Source: Streptomyces sp. CB01373 (GTDB lineage Bacteria > Actinomycetota > Actinomycetes > Streptomycetales > Streptomycetaceae). Taken from it: a DNA stretch of 64,000 bases. A program made the position numbers and the translations under genes. The notes below the pieces were generated by a model. That model worked only from the letters and a program-made list of their open reading frames with translations, was not told the origin of the DNA and made no database searches. This document shows positions 52,200-61,362 of this stretch, in pieces; position 1 is the first letter of the stretch, and every line of letters starts with the position of its first letter. The stretch lies in assembly GCF_002803075.1 (NCBI RefSeq), contig NZ_NNBK01000028.1, forward strand, positions 20,814 through 84,813, written 5' to 3'.

Positions 52200-52234
52200 G
52201 GCGTGCGAGCGGCACGACGTGCCCCCGGAGCCGG

Positions 52235-52648
52235 TCAGGCGGTGCCGGCCTCGGCCTCGGGGGCCGGGCGGGTCAGGACGAGGGCGATGACGACGACGCT
52301 GAGGATCGTGAACACGGCGACCAGGGCGACCACCGCGGCCGGGACGCCGCTGACGAAGAACGCCGGCAGGGCCGAGACCACCGACACGATCCGGGAGCCC
52401 GCCACGACGCGGGAGCCCGTCCGGTTCAGCGTGCGCCAGGTGTAGACGACCGCGAGCACCGTGATCACGCCCAGCACGCCGTCGGCGATGCCGACGGCCA
52501 TCGGCGGGCCCTGGGTGTCCGCGTCGGGCTCCGGGAGCGTGACGAAGTTGGTCATGTCGAGCAGGCCCAGCAGGCCCGCGAGGACGAGGCCCACCTTGTT
52601 CTTGCGGGTGAGGCCGGGAACGGTTCCGGAAGGGCTGTTCGTGCTCAT
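52235..52648 (-). CDS. Small four-helix membrane protein
   Basis: A 137-residue protein with four predicted membrane helices (about 18-36, 48-68, 78-100 and 104-124) and a short acidic tail. AGGAG precedes ATG 52648. I do not recognise the family; similar small integral membrane proteins are common in actinobacteria. It lies between the conservon and a two-component pair and shows no link with either. Confidence 0.7.
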   Translation of the reverse strand: MSTNSPSGTVPGLTRKNKVGLVLAGLLGLLDMTNFVTLPEPDADTQGPPMAVGIADGVLGVITVLAVVYTWRTLNRTGSRVVAGSRIVSVVSALPAFFVSGVPAAVVALVAVFTILSVVVIALVLTRPAPEAEAGTA

Positions 52649-52826
52649 CTGGGCTCCTGTCTCAGGGAGTCGGGGGGCCGCCGGTACGGCGACCCGGTGC
52701 GGTGAGCATGCGGCAGCGGCGTTCCGGCGCGCATCGGTGGTTCGTCCCCGGCGGCAGGGAGGTTTTCCCGTACGTCCTGGGAGAAGAGCCTCCCCGACGG
52801 GAACCGGTCTCGGCCATCATCGGGAC

Positions 52827-53501
52827 ATGACCTCCGCGGCCCGTCCCATCCGGGTGCTCATCGCCGACGACCATCCCGTAGTACGGCGCGGGATGAGCGC
52901 CCTGCTGACCTCGCTGGCGGGGGTGGAGGTGGTGGCGGAGGCGGAGACCGGCGAAGAGGCACTGCGCGAGGCGCAGTTGAGCCGTCCGGACGTGGTGGTG
53001 ATGGACATCCGGATGCCGTCCATGGACGGGGTGGAGGCCACCCGGCGGCTGACCGCGCTGCTGCCCGACGTAGCGGTGCTCGTCGTCACCATGTACGAGG
53101 ACGACGAGACGGTGCTGTCGGCGCTGCGCGCCGGGGCCCGCGGCTATCTCCTCAAGGGCGCCCAGCAGGAGGAGATCCTGACCACCATCCGGTCGGTGGC
53201 GGCCGGACAGTTCGTCATCGCGCCGGGCGTGGCGGCCCGCCTGCTCGGCCAGGTGGGGCCGCCGCCCCGGCCTGCCGACCCGTTCCCCGAACTGACCGTA
53301 CGGGAACGGGAGATCCTCGACCGGGTGGCGCGCGGCCACGGCAACGCACGGGTCGCGGCCGAGCTGGAACTGGCCGTCAAGACCGTCGCGAACCATCTGT
53401 CCGCCGTCTTCGCCAAGCTGGGGGTGAGCGGCAGGACCGAGGCCATCCTGCTCGCCCGCGAGCGGGGACTGGGTGACGACACGTCCGGCCCCGCCTCATG
53501 A
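52827..53501 (+). CDS. NarL/FixJ-family response regulator
   Basis: A 224-residue regulator with receiver motifs IADDHPVVRRGM, phospho-Asp in VVMDIRMPSMDG, and LLKGAQQEE for the Lys. The LuxR-type domain has LTVREREILDRVARGHGNAR and KTVANHLSAVF. The ATG 52827 has no visible ribosome-binding site, so translation may be leaderless. The kinase that follows overlaps it by ATGA. This is the third NarL-type pair in the window and has the regulator first. Confidence 0.9.
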   Translation: MTSAARPIRVLIADDHPVVRRGMSALLTSLAGVEVVAEAETGEEALREAQLSRPDVVVMDIRMPSMDGVEATRRLTALLPDVAVLVVTMYEDDETVLSALRAGARGYLLKGAQQEEILTTIRSVAAGQFVIAPGVAARLLGQVGPPPRPADPFPELTVREREILDRVARGHGNARVAAELELAVKTVANHLSAVFAKLGVSGRTEAILLARERGLGDDTSGPAS

Positions 53502-55378
53502 CCGCGCGCCCGCCGGCCGCCCTGCGCGGGGCGGCCCTCGCTCCGGTCGCCGGCACGGCGCTCGCGTCCCTGTGGTGGGCGCCGCCTTCCCCGTCCGAGC
53601 GATGGGTCCTGTGGGCCCTGGTGGTCGGCCTCGGACTGACGGCGTCGTACACCCTGGTCACCGCCCGGCGCGGGGCCTCGGCCGCCTCCCGGCTGCTCGG
53701 ACTGTCCGCGGCGGCGCTGCTGAGCGCGCCGCTCGCGGCCGCGGCCGGTGTCCCGGACCTCGCCGTGGTGCCGGTGGTGCTGGCCTCGACGGTCACCGTG
53801 CCGCTGGCCGCCCTCCGCGTCGTCGAGGCGCGGCCGGTGTCGCGGACGCTGCGCTGGGCGGAGGCGTCGATCGCCGTCTGCGGCGCGGGCTGCGCGGCCG
53901 CGTCGCGGACGGGCGGCGAACCGGCGCTGATCGCGGCCGGGGTGGCGTCCGGGACGGCGATGTGCGCCTGCACCTGGGTGCTGTTCGAGCTCACCTCCGG
54001 CGACGACCGGCGCCGCGTGCTGTGGCTGGTGCTGGGCGCCGCCGGGACGACGCTGGCCGGGATGCTGCTGTTCGCGGTGGACAACTCCCTCACCCTCGGC
54101 TTCCCGGCCGGCGTGCTGACGGTCGGCGCGGTGTCCCTGCTGCTGCCGGGCGCCATCACGGTGGCGCTGGTCGCGCCCCGCGCGGTGGACGTCCGGGTGG
54201 TGATGCGCGGCGCCGCCGTCCTCATCGTCATGCTCGCGCTGAGCGCCGCGGTGTACGAGGGCATCGCCGCCGTCTGGGAGATGGCGGTGGGCGCCCGGCC
54301 GGACAAGGGTGTGCCTCCGCTGCTGGCGGCCGCCATCGCCGCCGGGTACCAGCCGGTCCGGCGTCATGTCGAGGCGGTGATGGACGAGATGCTGTTCGGC
54401 CGGTCGGCCGACGCGGTGGAGACGCTGACCCGTCTCGGCACGGACCTGACCGCCGGCGCCCCTCCCCCGCTGTGGCTGCACACCCTGCGCACGACGCTCG
54501 GCGTGCCCGGCATCGAGCTGCGCCAGGAGGACACCGTGGTCGCCACCGCGGGCGCCGTCGACGCGGATCACGTCCAGGTCACCGCCCTGCGCGCGGACGG
54601 TGAGAAGGTGGGCGATCTCGTGGTCGGTCTGCCGCCGGGACATCTGCGGCTGCCCCGAGCGGCCGCCGCGGTGCTCGACCTGGTCGCTGCCCCGCTGGCG
54701 CAGGCCCTGCACGCGGCCCGGCTCAGCGAGCAACTGCGCCTGTCCAGGGGCCGCACGGTGACCGCGCTGGAGGAGGAGCGGCGGCGTATGCGCCGCGACC
54801 TGCACGACGGTCTCGGCCCCACCCTGACCGGCATCGCCTACACGGCGGACGCGGTCGTCAACCTCATCGCCACCGACCCCGAGCACGCGGTCCAGACCCT
54901 GCGCGCGCTGCGCGCCGACGTGGGCGACACGATCACCGAGATCCGGCGGATCGTCTACGGGCTGCGCCCCCGCGCCCTCGACGAACTCGGCCTCGTCGAG
55001 GCCATCCGCCAGCGCACCGCACCGCTGCGGGTCGCCGACGGCCGACCCCTCACGGTGACGGTCGACGCCCCGGAGCAGTTGCCGCAGCTTCCCGCGGCCG
55101 TGGAGGTCGCCGCCTACCGGGTGGCGGTGGAGGCCGTCACCAACATCGCCCGGCACGCCGCCGTGACCACCGCCACGCTCACCCTGGAGCTGCTCGGCAG
55201 CGGCCGTCTGCGGGTGACCGTCGCGGACTCCGGCCGCTGCGCCGAGCCGTGGACACCCGGCGTCGGCATCCAGTCCATGCACGAGCGCGTCGAACAGATC
55301 GGCGGCACCCTGACCGTCCGCACCGATCCCGAGGGCGCCACGATCACCGCCGAACTGCCCCTGTCCATCCCGGAGTGA
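53498..55378 (+). CDS. Large NarL-type sensor histidine kinase
   Basis: A 626-residue kinase. Seven or eight membrane helices occupy about the first 265 residues, then a GAF-like region (about 295-410). The phosphoacceptor is RRMRRDLHDGLGPTLTGIAY with His about 435, and the ATPase has AVEAVTNIARHA and the G1/G2 pair VADSGRC and GVGIQSMHERV. The membrane-sensing region is much longer than in the other two kinases here, which suggests a small hydrophobic ligand or membrane state as signal. Coupled to its regulator by ATGA. Confidence 0.9.
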   Translation: MTARPPAALRGAALAPVAGTALASLWWAPPSPSERWVLWALVVGLGLTASYTLVTARRGASAASRLLGLSAAALLSAPLAAAAGVPDLAVVPVVLASTVTVPLAALRVVEARPVSRTLRWAEASIAVCGAGCAAASRTGGEPALIAAGVASGTAMCACTWVLFELTSGDDRRRVLWLVLGAAGTTLAGMLLFAVDNSLTLGFPAGVLTVGAVSLLLPGAITVALVAPRAVDVRVVMRGAAVLIVMLALSAAVYEGIAAVWEMAVGARPDKGVPPLLAAAIAAGYQPVRRHVEAVMDEMLFGRSADAVETLTRLGTDLTAGAPPPLWLHTLRTTLGVPGIELRQEDTVVATAGAVDADHVQVTALRADGEKVGDLVVGLPPGHLRLPRAAAAVLDLVAAPLAQALHAARLSEQLRLSRGRTVTALEEERRRMRRDLHDGLGPTLTGIAYTADAVVNLIATDPEHAVQTLRALRADVGDTITEIRRIVYGLRPRALDELGLVEAIRQRTAPLRVADGRPLTVTVDAPEQLPQLPAAVEVAAYRVAVEAVTNIARHAAVTTATLTLELLGSGRLRVTVADSGRCAEPWTPGVGIQSMHERVEQIGGTLTVRTDPEGATITAELPLSIPE

Positions 55379-55417
55379 GCTCGCCGTCACCGCTTCACAC
55401 CTCTGGCCCCAGGGACT

Positions 55418-55429
55418 TACCGAACGGTA
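55418..55429. promoter_or_regulatory. TACCG-AA-CGGTA dyad before the esterase
   Basis: Perfect five-base arms with a two-base centre, in an otherwise GC-rich leader 79 bases before the SGNH esterase. A separate CGGCGGC-N5-GCCGCCG hairpin at 55453-55471 lies closer to the gene. The first looks like a TetR-size operator, the second may shape the leader RNA or end the upstream kinase transcript. Confidence 0.35.
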
Positions 55430-55507
55430 TACAAGCCCAGTCGAACGTGCGACGGCGGCCTGCTGCCGCCGACCGCGCACGAAGTCCCGGCACAGGGGGA
55501 GGAACTG

Positions 55508-56425
55508 ATGACCCGACAGGAAAGCGCGAGAGGGCGCCGGTGGCCGGCCGCGATAGGGGCGGCGCTCGGGGCGTGCGCCCTGGCCGCCGCCTCCACGGCG
55601 CCCGCCTCGGCCCACGGAGCCGGTACCGGCGCGGGGACCGGCCGTGCCCCGCACTACGTGTCGCTCGGGGACTCCTACACCTCCGGTCCCGGAATCCCGC
55701 GGCAGGTCGACGCCGGCTGCGGGCGCTCGGACAGCAACTACCCGTCGCTCGTCGCGGCGGATCGGAAGGCCGCCTCGTTCACGGACGTGAGTTGCGGCGG
55801 GGCGACGACCGAGGAGATGTGGAAGCCGCAGGGTTCCAACGGCGCCCAACTCGACGCGCTGCGCAAGGACACCGACCTGGTGACGGTCCAGATCGGCGGC
55901 AACGACGTCGGGTTCGGCTCCATCATCGCCACCTGCGCCCAACTCGGCTCCCAGCAGCCGGAGTCGGACCCCTGCCGGCGCCACTACGCCTCGTCCGGCA
56001 TCGACCGGCTGACGCTCGACATCGCGCGGACGGCACCGAAGGTGGACCACGTGCTGCGAGCCGTGCACGCCAGGGCGCCGCACGCCCGGGTGCTCGTCGT
56101 CGGCTACCCGGACCTGCTGCCCGACGACGGCAGCGGCTGCTTCCCCTCGGTGCCGTTCGCCGCGCGGGACTTCCCCTATCTGCGGGACACCGAGAAACGG
56201 CTGAACACGATGCTCCGCCTGGTGGCCGCGTGGAACCGCGCGGAGTACGTCGACACCTACGGGCCCACGGTCGGCCACGACATGTGCAAGGCCCCGGCGG
56301 ACCGCTGGATCGAGCCGTTGCAGCCGGCCTCGCCCGCGGCCCCGGCCCACCCCAACGCCAAGGGCGAGGAGGCCATGGCGCGTGCGGTGCTGAAGGTCCT
56401 GGACAAGCGGAACGGACGGGGCTGA
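55508..56425 (+). CDS. Secreted SGNH/GDSL-family esterase
   Basis: A 305-residue secreted hydrolase. The signal peptide runs to about residue 35. Catalytic Ser56 is in SLGDSYTSG, block III is IGGNDVGFG, and the Asp-His dyad is in the final segment with AHPNAKG. Four or more Cys (CGRS, CGGAT, CAQL, CRRH) suggest three disulfides, as in the Streptomyces lipase and phospholipase-A subgroup (SCO1725-like). It should hydrolyse acyl or aryl esters outside the cell. GGGGGAGG lies before ATG 55508. It follows a two-component pair and a dyad that may control it. Confidence 0.88.
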   Translation: MTRQESARGRRWPAAIGAALGACALAAASTAPASAHGAGTGAGTGRAPHYVSLGDSYTSGPGIPRQVDAGCGRSDSNYPSLVAADRKAASFTDVSCGGATTEEMWKPQGSNGAQLDALRKDTDLVTVQIGGNDVGFGSIIATCAQLGSQQPESDPCRRHYASSGIDRLTLDIARTAPKVDHVLRAVHARAPHARVLVVGYPDLLPDDGSGCFPSVPFAARDFPYLRDTEKRLNTMLRLVAAWNRAEYVDTYGPTVGHDMCKAPADRWIEPLQPASPAAPAHPNAKGEEAMARAVLKVLDKRNGRG

Positions 56426-56632
56426 GTCCCGGCCGGCGGGCATGCGGCGGGCACCGGACGGGCGCCCGCCGCACGCCGCCGGTACGGTCCCGGCACGGCC
56501 GGCGGGTCCGCGCGGCTCGTCACAGGCGCGGGCTGTCGAACCAGTCCCTCGTGTCGGGCCCCGTGGCCAGGAACAGCACGACGACGACCACGCCGGCCCG
56601 GACGCCGTTGCCGCCTCCGTTCCGCGACCGGC

Positions 56633-57169
56633 TCAGACCGGTGCGCTCCGGCGGCCGGCGGTCTGGGCCGCACGCTGGGAGGCGCGGCGCCGTCGGCCGC
56701 GGCGGGTCAGGCCCCAGGGCTTGAGTACGGAGATCACCGTCATGAAGACGTACGCGGTCAGGGAGACGGCGGGGCCCATCAGGATTCCGTGGGAGCCGGC
56801 CGGCGGCTCGCCCGCGGCGACGTCCCGGACCATCGAGGTCAGCCCGGGGCGCAGCGCGAGGACCGTGGCGGCTGTCGTGGCCAGGGTCAGCCAGAACTTC
56901 GTGTAGACCCACCGGTGCCGGGCCAGCCCCCACGGGGTACCCAGGGACAGCACGAGACCGCTGAACAGGGTGGCGAACGCGACGGGGAGCAGGAGCCAGT
57001 CGGCGAGGAGTTTCATGGCGCGGACGGAGGTCTCCACGGTCACCGCGGACCCCGTGGTGACCGCGGCGATCGCGAGGGCGAGCAGTCCGAGGGAGAGGCC
57101 GAGCCAACTGGCGGAGGCGACCACATGGACCACGAGGAAGGCACGGCGTGCGGGGCGGCTTGTTCTCAC
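56633..57169 (-). CDS. DUF2269-like membrane protein
   Basis: A 178-residue protein with four membrane helices, starting LVVHVVASASWLGLSLGLLA, whose HVVASASWLG pattern with a membrane His resembles the DUF2269 and copper-resistance-D-like groups. A basic tail rich in Arg follows. The function is unknown. The start is GTG 57169 with no good ribosome-binding site. Beyond the stop at 56633, a minus-strand frame ends in VVVVLFLATGPDTRDWFDSP near 56520, which may be a tiny membrane peptide but has no good start, so I do not call it. Confidence 0.6.
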   Translation of the reverse strand: MRTSRPARRAFLVVHVVASASWLGLSLGLLALAIAAVTTGSAVTVETSVRAMKLLADWLLLPVAFATLFSGLVLSLGTPWGLARHRWVYTKFWLTLATTAATVLALRPGLTSMVRDVAAGEPPAGSHGILMGPAVSLTAYVFMTVISVLKPWGLTRRGRRRRASQRAAQTAGRRSAPV

Positions 57170-57281
57170 CCGTCACACGGTGCCGGACGGTGGCGCGGAC
57201 GGCGTCCGACGCAGGGAGTAACCCGGTGTACCGGCCTCGGCGTACACGCCGGGCCGGGACACCTTGATCAAGGAGAGCGAC

Positions 57282-57500
57282 ATGCCCATCGAAACCGTCG
57301 AGCGATTCCTGACCGCCCTCGACCCGCAGCACCGGGAGCACGTCCAGGGGCTGTCACGCGAGGATCAGGAGAGCCTCGCCGCCGCCTGGGAGACGGAGCT
57401 CCAGCAGGACACCGACCTCGACACCCTGAGCGAACTGTCGCCGTCGGCGGCCGAGAGCGAGGCGGCGGCTCGCGTGGCCAGGAAACTCCTCGAACACTGA
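57282..57500 (+). CDS. Small acidic cytosolic protein
   Basis: A 72-residue protein from ATG 57282, six bases after AAGGAG. It is rich in Glu, Gln and Leu and probably all-helical. No family is known to me. The good ribosome-binding site, acidic composition and consistent codon use make it a real gene. It is convergent with the FtsW/RodA gene. Confidence 0.62.
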   Translation: MPIETVERFLTALDPQHREHVQGLSREDQESLAAAWETELQQDTDLDTLSELSPSAAESEAAARVARKLLEH

Positions 57501-57544
57501 ACGAGGAACGGGACCCGGCGCCCGCGGTTCTCCCGTGGACCGGG

Positions 57545-58951
57545 TCAGCGGCGGACCAGCTGGGTCTCGGCGGCGTCCATGTCCGCCGCCGGGACCGGCG
57601 CGGGGCGGCGGGCGGTGTCGCTGACCTTGAGGAGGAGGGCGACGAGCAGCCAGTTGGCGACCATCGCCGAGCCGCCCTGGGCCAGGAACGGCAGGGCCTT
57701 TCCGGTGAGCGGGATGAGCCCGGTGACACCACCGACGACGACGAACACCTGGAGCATCAGTGTGGTCGCCAGACCGGCGGCCAGCAGCTTGCCGAAGGGG
57801 TCGGTCACGGTGATCGCGGTCCGCAGGCCGCGCTCGGCGAGCAGGGCGTACAGCAGGATCACGGCCATCACTCCGGCCAGGCCGAGTTCCTCGCCGACGG
57901 TGGTGAGGATGAAGTCGCTGCGCCCGGCGAAGCCGATGAGCTCGGGGTGGCCCTGGCCGATGCCGGAACCGAGCATCCCGCCGGAGCCGAACCCGAACAA
58001 TGCCTGGGCCGCCTGGTCGGAGATCAGCCCGTCCGGCCGCTGGTCCAGGGGGAGGTAGATGTCCATGGGGTGCAGCCAGGCGACCACCCGGCCGTGGACG
58101 TGCGGTTCGAAGGAGCCCACGACGAAGGCTCCGACGGCGAACATGGCGACGCCGAACACGACCCAGCTGGTCCGCTCGGTCGCGACGTACAGCATGATGA
58201 CGAAGACGCCGAAGAAGATGAGCGAGGTGCCGAGGTCCCGTTCGAGGACCAGGACGAGCAGGCTGATGACCCACACGGCCGCGATCGGGCCGAGCTGCCG
58301 CCCCCGGGGCAGGTACATGCCCATGAAGCGCCGTCCGGCCAGGGCCAGGGCGTCCCTGCGGAGCGTCAGGTACCCGGCGAAGAAGAGGACGATCACGATC
58401 TTCACGAACTCGCCGGGCTGGAAGGACAGCGGCCCGAGGAAGATCCACCGCTTGGCGCCGTAGACGTCGCCGGGATAGAAGGCCGGAGCCATCAGCAGCA
58501 CGAGGCCCACGGTGACGGCCACGTAGGGATAGCGCTGGAGCCGGCGATGGTCCTTGAGCCCGATCACGACCGCGATGAATCCGAGTACCGCGAGGCCGAC
58601 CCACATGATCTGCCCGCCGACCGCCGTGGGCGAGTTGTACCGGGCCTGGTAGGCGACGTCGAGGCGGTGGATCAGGACGATGCCCAGGCCGGTGAGCAGG
58701 GTGGCCAGGGGCAGGATCAGCGGGTCGGCGTGCGGGGCGAACCGCCGTACCGCCAGATGGCACAGCAGCGGGGGCAGGGCCAGAACGGCGACGTGGAACG
58801 CCAGACCGGGCGGCAGGCTGCCCGTCATGGCGAGGGAGCTGCCCGCGTGGCCGAATCCGCAGATGAGCACGGCGCCCAGCAGCAGCGCCAGCTCCTGGTT
58901 GCGGCTGACCGTATCGCCGCCCCGGCTCGCTGATCCGGCTCGACTGCCCAT
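57545..58951 (-). CDS. FtsW/RodA/SpoVE-family SEDS glycosyltransferase
   Basis: A 468-residue membrane protein with about twelve helices. The SEDS family blocks are AKRWIFLGPLSFQPGEFVKI, LERDLGTSLIFFGVFV and ALFGFGSGGMLGSGIGQG, with a later HPELIGFAGRSDFILTTVGE that holds the catalytic Asp region. SEDS proteins polymerise lipid II into glycan strands with a class B PBP partner. Streptomyces has several paralogues; this one is separate from the main division cluster. GGAG precedes ATG 58951. The MarR-type operator over its -10 box suggests it is made only under a stress or drug signal. Confidence 0.9.
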   Translation of the reverse strand: MGSRAGSASRGGDTVSRNQELALLLGAVLICGFGHAGSSLAMTGSLPPGLAFHVAVLALPPLLCHLAVRRFAPHADPLILPLATLLTGLGIVLIHRLDVAYQARYNSPTAVGGQIMWVGLAVLGFIAVVIGLKDHRRLQRYPYVAVTVGLVLLMAPAFYPGDVYGAKRWIFLGPLSFQPGEFVKIVIVLFFAGYLTLRRDALALAGRRFMGMYLPRGRQLGPIAAVWVISLLVLVLERDLGTSLIFFGVFVIMLYVATERTSWVVFGVAMFAVGAFVVGSFEPHVHGRVVAWLHPMDIYLPLDQRPDGLISDQAAQALFGFGSGGMLGSGIGQGHPELIGFAGRSDFILTTVGEELGLAGVMAVILLYALLAERGLRTAITVTDPFGKLLAAGLATTLMLQVFVVVGGVTGLIPLTGKALPFLAQGGSAMVANWLLVALLLKVSDTARRPAPVPAADMDAAETQLVRR

Positions 58952-59012
58952 GACTGCTCCCCCTGTCGCGTTGCTCCGGACTCCCGTCTCCGGCCCGGTG
59001 ACACCCGGCACG

Positions 59013-59039
59013 ACTATACAGTTGCGCAATGACGCAACT
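59013..59039 (-). promoter_or_regulatory. MarR-type operator over the SEDS promoter
   Basis: On the minus strand a -10 box TATAGT (complement of 59013-59018) lies beside the perfect inverted repeat AGTTGCG-N6-CGCAACT (59020-59039). TTAGTT lies 17 bases upstream as a weak -35. The dyad with TTGCG arms is typical of MarR-family repressor sites. It would block the SEDS gene promoter. A TTGCGCAA-like core also occurs at 24.3 kb. Confidence 0.6.
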
Positions 59040-59105
59040 AACCACTGAGGGTGGGGTGGCCGGGGTGCGGCGCCGGGACCCGCGGGCTTCCGGCGCCGGT
59101 GCCCG

Positions 59106-60014
59106 TCAGGTCCGGGCGGCCGCGGACACGGCCTGCCGGGCCGCCCGCTCCACCAGGGCGACGCCGTCGCTCATCGACGCGCTGCCGTCGGACAGTACGG
59201 CGACGAGGTAGTGGTGTCCGCCCACCGTGATCCGGCCGACGCTGTTGACGTCCCAGAGACCGGAGGTGGTCCGCTGGAGCCAGCCGTTCTTCAAGGCGAA
59301 CTCGGCGCCGGAGGCCGCCGAGACACCCCAGGCCTGCTCGCTCGCGACCCGGTTCATCAGCGACCGGATGTAGGTCCGGGACTCCTTGTTCAGCGGGGAG
59401 CCGGTCCCCGACGCCCCGGCGCTGTCGAACACGGACAGCAGAAGGCGGATCTGGTCGCTCGCCGTCGTCCGCGTCAGCCCCCACCTGCCGCCCGGACCAC
59501 CCTTGGTCGAGGTCAGCCCCAGGCGCTTGTTGGCGGCCTGCAGACCCGGCGCCCGGCCGATCTCGCGCCACAGGGCGTTCGCCGCCGTGTTGTCGCTCTT
59601 GCGGATCATCGGCTCGGCCAGGCCGCGTTCCTGGGCGGTGAGATGCCGGCCCGCGTCCTGGGCCTGAAGCAGCAGCGCCGCGAGAATGTCGACCTTGATG
59701 ATGCTGGCGGTGTCGTACGGGGCGTCCTGGCCGTACAGCAGCGGCTTCCTGCTCGCGCCGTCGAGGCTGAGCACCGCCGCCGTCACCCGCGCCTTGCTCT
59801 GCGGGTGCGGCGCCGCCGGGACGGCCGCCGCGGCGTGGGCCTGCTGCGCCGGGGCGGGCGCGGCGACCGCGGGTGCCGCGTGCAGCGCGCCGAGGGAGAA
59901 GAGGGTCGTCACCGAGGCCAGGAGGGCGCCGGCACAGGCACCGGCGCGGCTGACCCGGCGCCCGGACGAGGCCGCCGAGGTCTTCGCATGCGGCAGGGAA
60001 CGCGGATGGGACAT
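59106..60014 (-). CDS. Class A beta-lactamase-like serine hydrolase
   Basis: A 302-residue protein with a signal peptide that could be cleaved near residue 52. The active-site motifs are SIIK (Ser104, Lys107), KSDNTAAN for SDN, and LKNGW in place of KTG. The Asn replacing Thr or Ser in the last motif, and the lack of the omega-loop Glu pattern, suggest it is a relative of beta-lactamases or of PBP-like hydrolases that acts poorly on drugs. It lies directly upstream of the SEDS gene on the same strand but 154 bases away, with the operator between them. I infer a cell-wall role. Confidence 0.82.
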   Translation of the reverse strand: MSHPRSLPHAKTSAASSGRRVSRAGACAGALLASVTTLFSLGALHAAPAVAAPAPAQQAHAAAAVPAAPHPQSKARVTAAVLSLDGASRKPLLYGQDAPYDTASIIKVDILAALLLQAQDAGRHLTAQERGLAEPMIRKSDNTAANALWREIGRAPGLQAANKRLGLTSTKGGPGGRWGLTRTTASDQIRLLLSVFDSAGASGTGSPLNKESRTYIRSLMNRVASEQAWGVSAASGAEFALKNGWLQRTTSGLWDVNSVGRITVGGHHYLVAVLSDGSASMSDGVALVERAARQAVSAAART

Positions 60015-60184
60015 GATCGGACAGGCCTCCGCAATGGGTCGGCAAACGGGGGAAACTGCTTGGTGAAGGTAGACAAAATGTGCGTCTGGTGAAGTGGCCG
60101 CCGTCACTGCGAACCCGTTTCGGCCCGAATTGTGAGAAGACCCACCCGCTCCCCGGCCCCGTCACCGACGGCCCCGCGGCCGCC

Positions 60185-61165
60185 TCACCTGCGCCGTCGG
60201 GACGCCCGCTGCCGGGCCCTCGCGGAGCCGGGCGCCGCGCGCGCCACGACCGCCGGGACCACCATGGCCGCCTGCCTGGGACGTGGCGGCGCCGGCTGCC
60301 CGAGGTCGCGTTCGAGGTCGTCGAGGGCTCTGCGGGCCGCCGCGATCCGGGCGGCGAGATGCTGCTGGACATCAGGGGAGCCACCGGCGTCCGCCGCGTC
60401 GGCGGGCTGGTCCCTCTCCAGCTCGCGGGCCTCCTCCAGGGACGTGATCACCACGCCGATGAGGACGTTGACCAGGACGAAGGAGGCCAGCAGGACGTAG
60501 GAGGCGTAGTAGATCAGGCTCCAGCGCGACACCTCCAGGCCGCTGTGCACCGCGTCGCCGATGCCGTCCAGGGTCATCAGCAGGAACAGGGTCAGCACGG
60601 CGCGGCCTATGGAGCCGTAGTGCTCGGGGTCGTGGCGGCCGAAGAAGACCCAGCCGACCATGGCGTACACGTACAGCAGCAGGGCGCCGACCAGGAGGAA
60701 GCTCAGAGTGCCGGGCAGGCTGCGGACCACCGCGACCAGCACGATCCGCACCTGAGGCAGGAAGCGGGCCGTGCGCAGCACGCGCGCCAGCCGCAGCAGC
60801 CGCAGCACCGTGGCGTTCTCCCGTACGACGGGCACGAAGGCGCACAGGACGACGACCAGGTCGAAGGAGTTCCACGGGTCCTTCCAGAACTCCCGCGGGC
60901 GGTCGGCGTAGGCCAGCATCCGGACGAGGATCTCCACCGTGAAGGCCGCCAGGCAGATGTGTTCGGCCTGCCGTAACCAGTGGTGCCACTGCGTCGCCAG
61001 ACCGGAGTACGTCTCCACGCCCAGCAGCCCTGCGTTGACGAGGATCACCACGAAGACTCCGAGGGCGAACCAGCGGGCCTCGGTGACGGTCCGGCAGCGG
61101 CGGGCCAGTTCTCCGCGCAAGGACCGTAAGGCGATGTCGGGGTTGTGAACGTGCTGCTCCGGCAT
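60185..61165 (-). CDS. Voltage-gated ion channel family protein
   Basis: A 326-residue single-domain six-helix channel. S4 reads LRLLRLARVLRTARFLPQVR with Arg at every third position, and the pore loop reads LFLLMTLDGIGDAVHSG before the last helix. The usual bacterial sodium channel filter is TLESWAS; here it is TLDGIGD, so selectivity may differ. A coiled-coil-rich C-terminal domain from about 250 ends in a basic tail. Four subunits should form a channel. The start ATG 61165 has AAGGG upstream. No regulatory partner is adjacent. Confidence 0.83.
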   Translation of the reverse strand: MPEQHVHNPDIALRSLRGELARRCRTVTEARWFALGVFVVILVNAGLLGVETYSGLATQWHHWLRQAEHICLAAFTVEILVRMLAYADRPREFWKDPWNSFDLVVVLCAFVPVVRENATVLRLLRLARVLRTARFLPQVRIVLVAVVRSLPGTLSFLLVGALLLYVYAMVGWVFFGRHDPEHYGSIGRAVLTLFLLMTLDGIGDAVHSGLEVSRWSLIYYASYVLLASFVLVNVLIGVVITSLEEARELERDQPADAADAGGSPDVQQHLAARIAAARRALDDLERDLGQPAPPRPRQAAMVVPAVVARAAPGSARARQRASRRRR

Positions 61166-61362
61166 CTGCTGCCCTTGCTCCTTCGCATGCGGTGGCCCGG
61201 CCGACCGGGCTGGAAGGGCGGGCTCGTTGAAGGATGATCATCCTCCAGGTCGGCACTCCGCGGCACCGTGGATCGCGGCACGTTCGCGGACCGCGTACCG
61301 CATGTCGTGCGTGCGGTACGCGATCGCCGTGTGCGCTCAGTCCCGGGGCCGCGGTCCGGTGA

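Noticed and set aside
53144..56443. 1,099-residue minus-strand frame antisense to the kinase and esterase genes
   Set aside because: Low-complexity translation full of Arg, Gly and Gln; the plus-strand genes have full catalytic motifs and ribosome-binding sites.
56520..56632. Tiny hydrophobic minus-strand frame ending GPDTRDWFDSPRL
   Set aside because: Only a GTG inside the hydrophobic run could start it, without a ribosome-binding site; left uncalled though it might be a real small membrane peptide.
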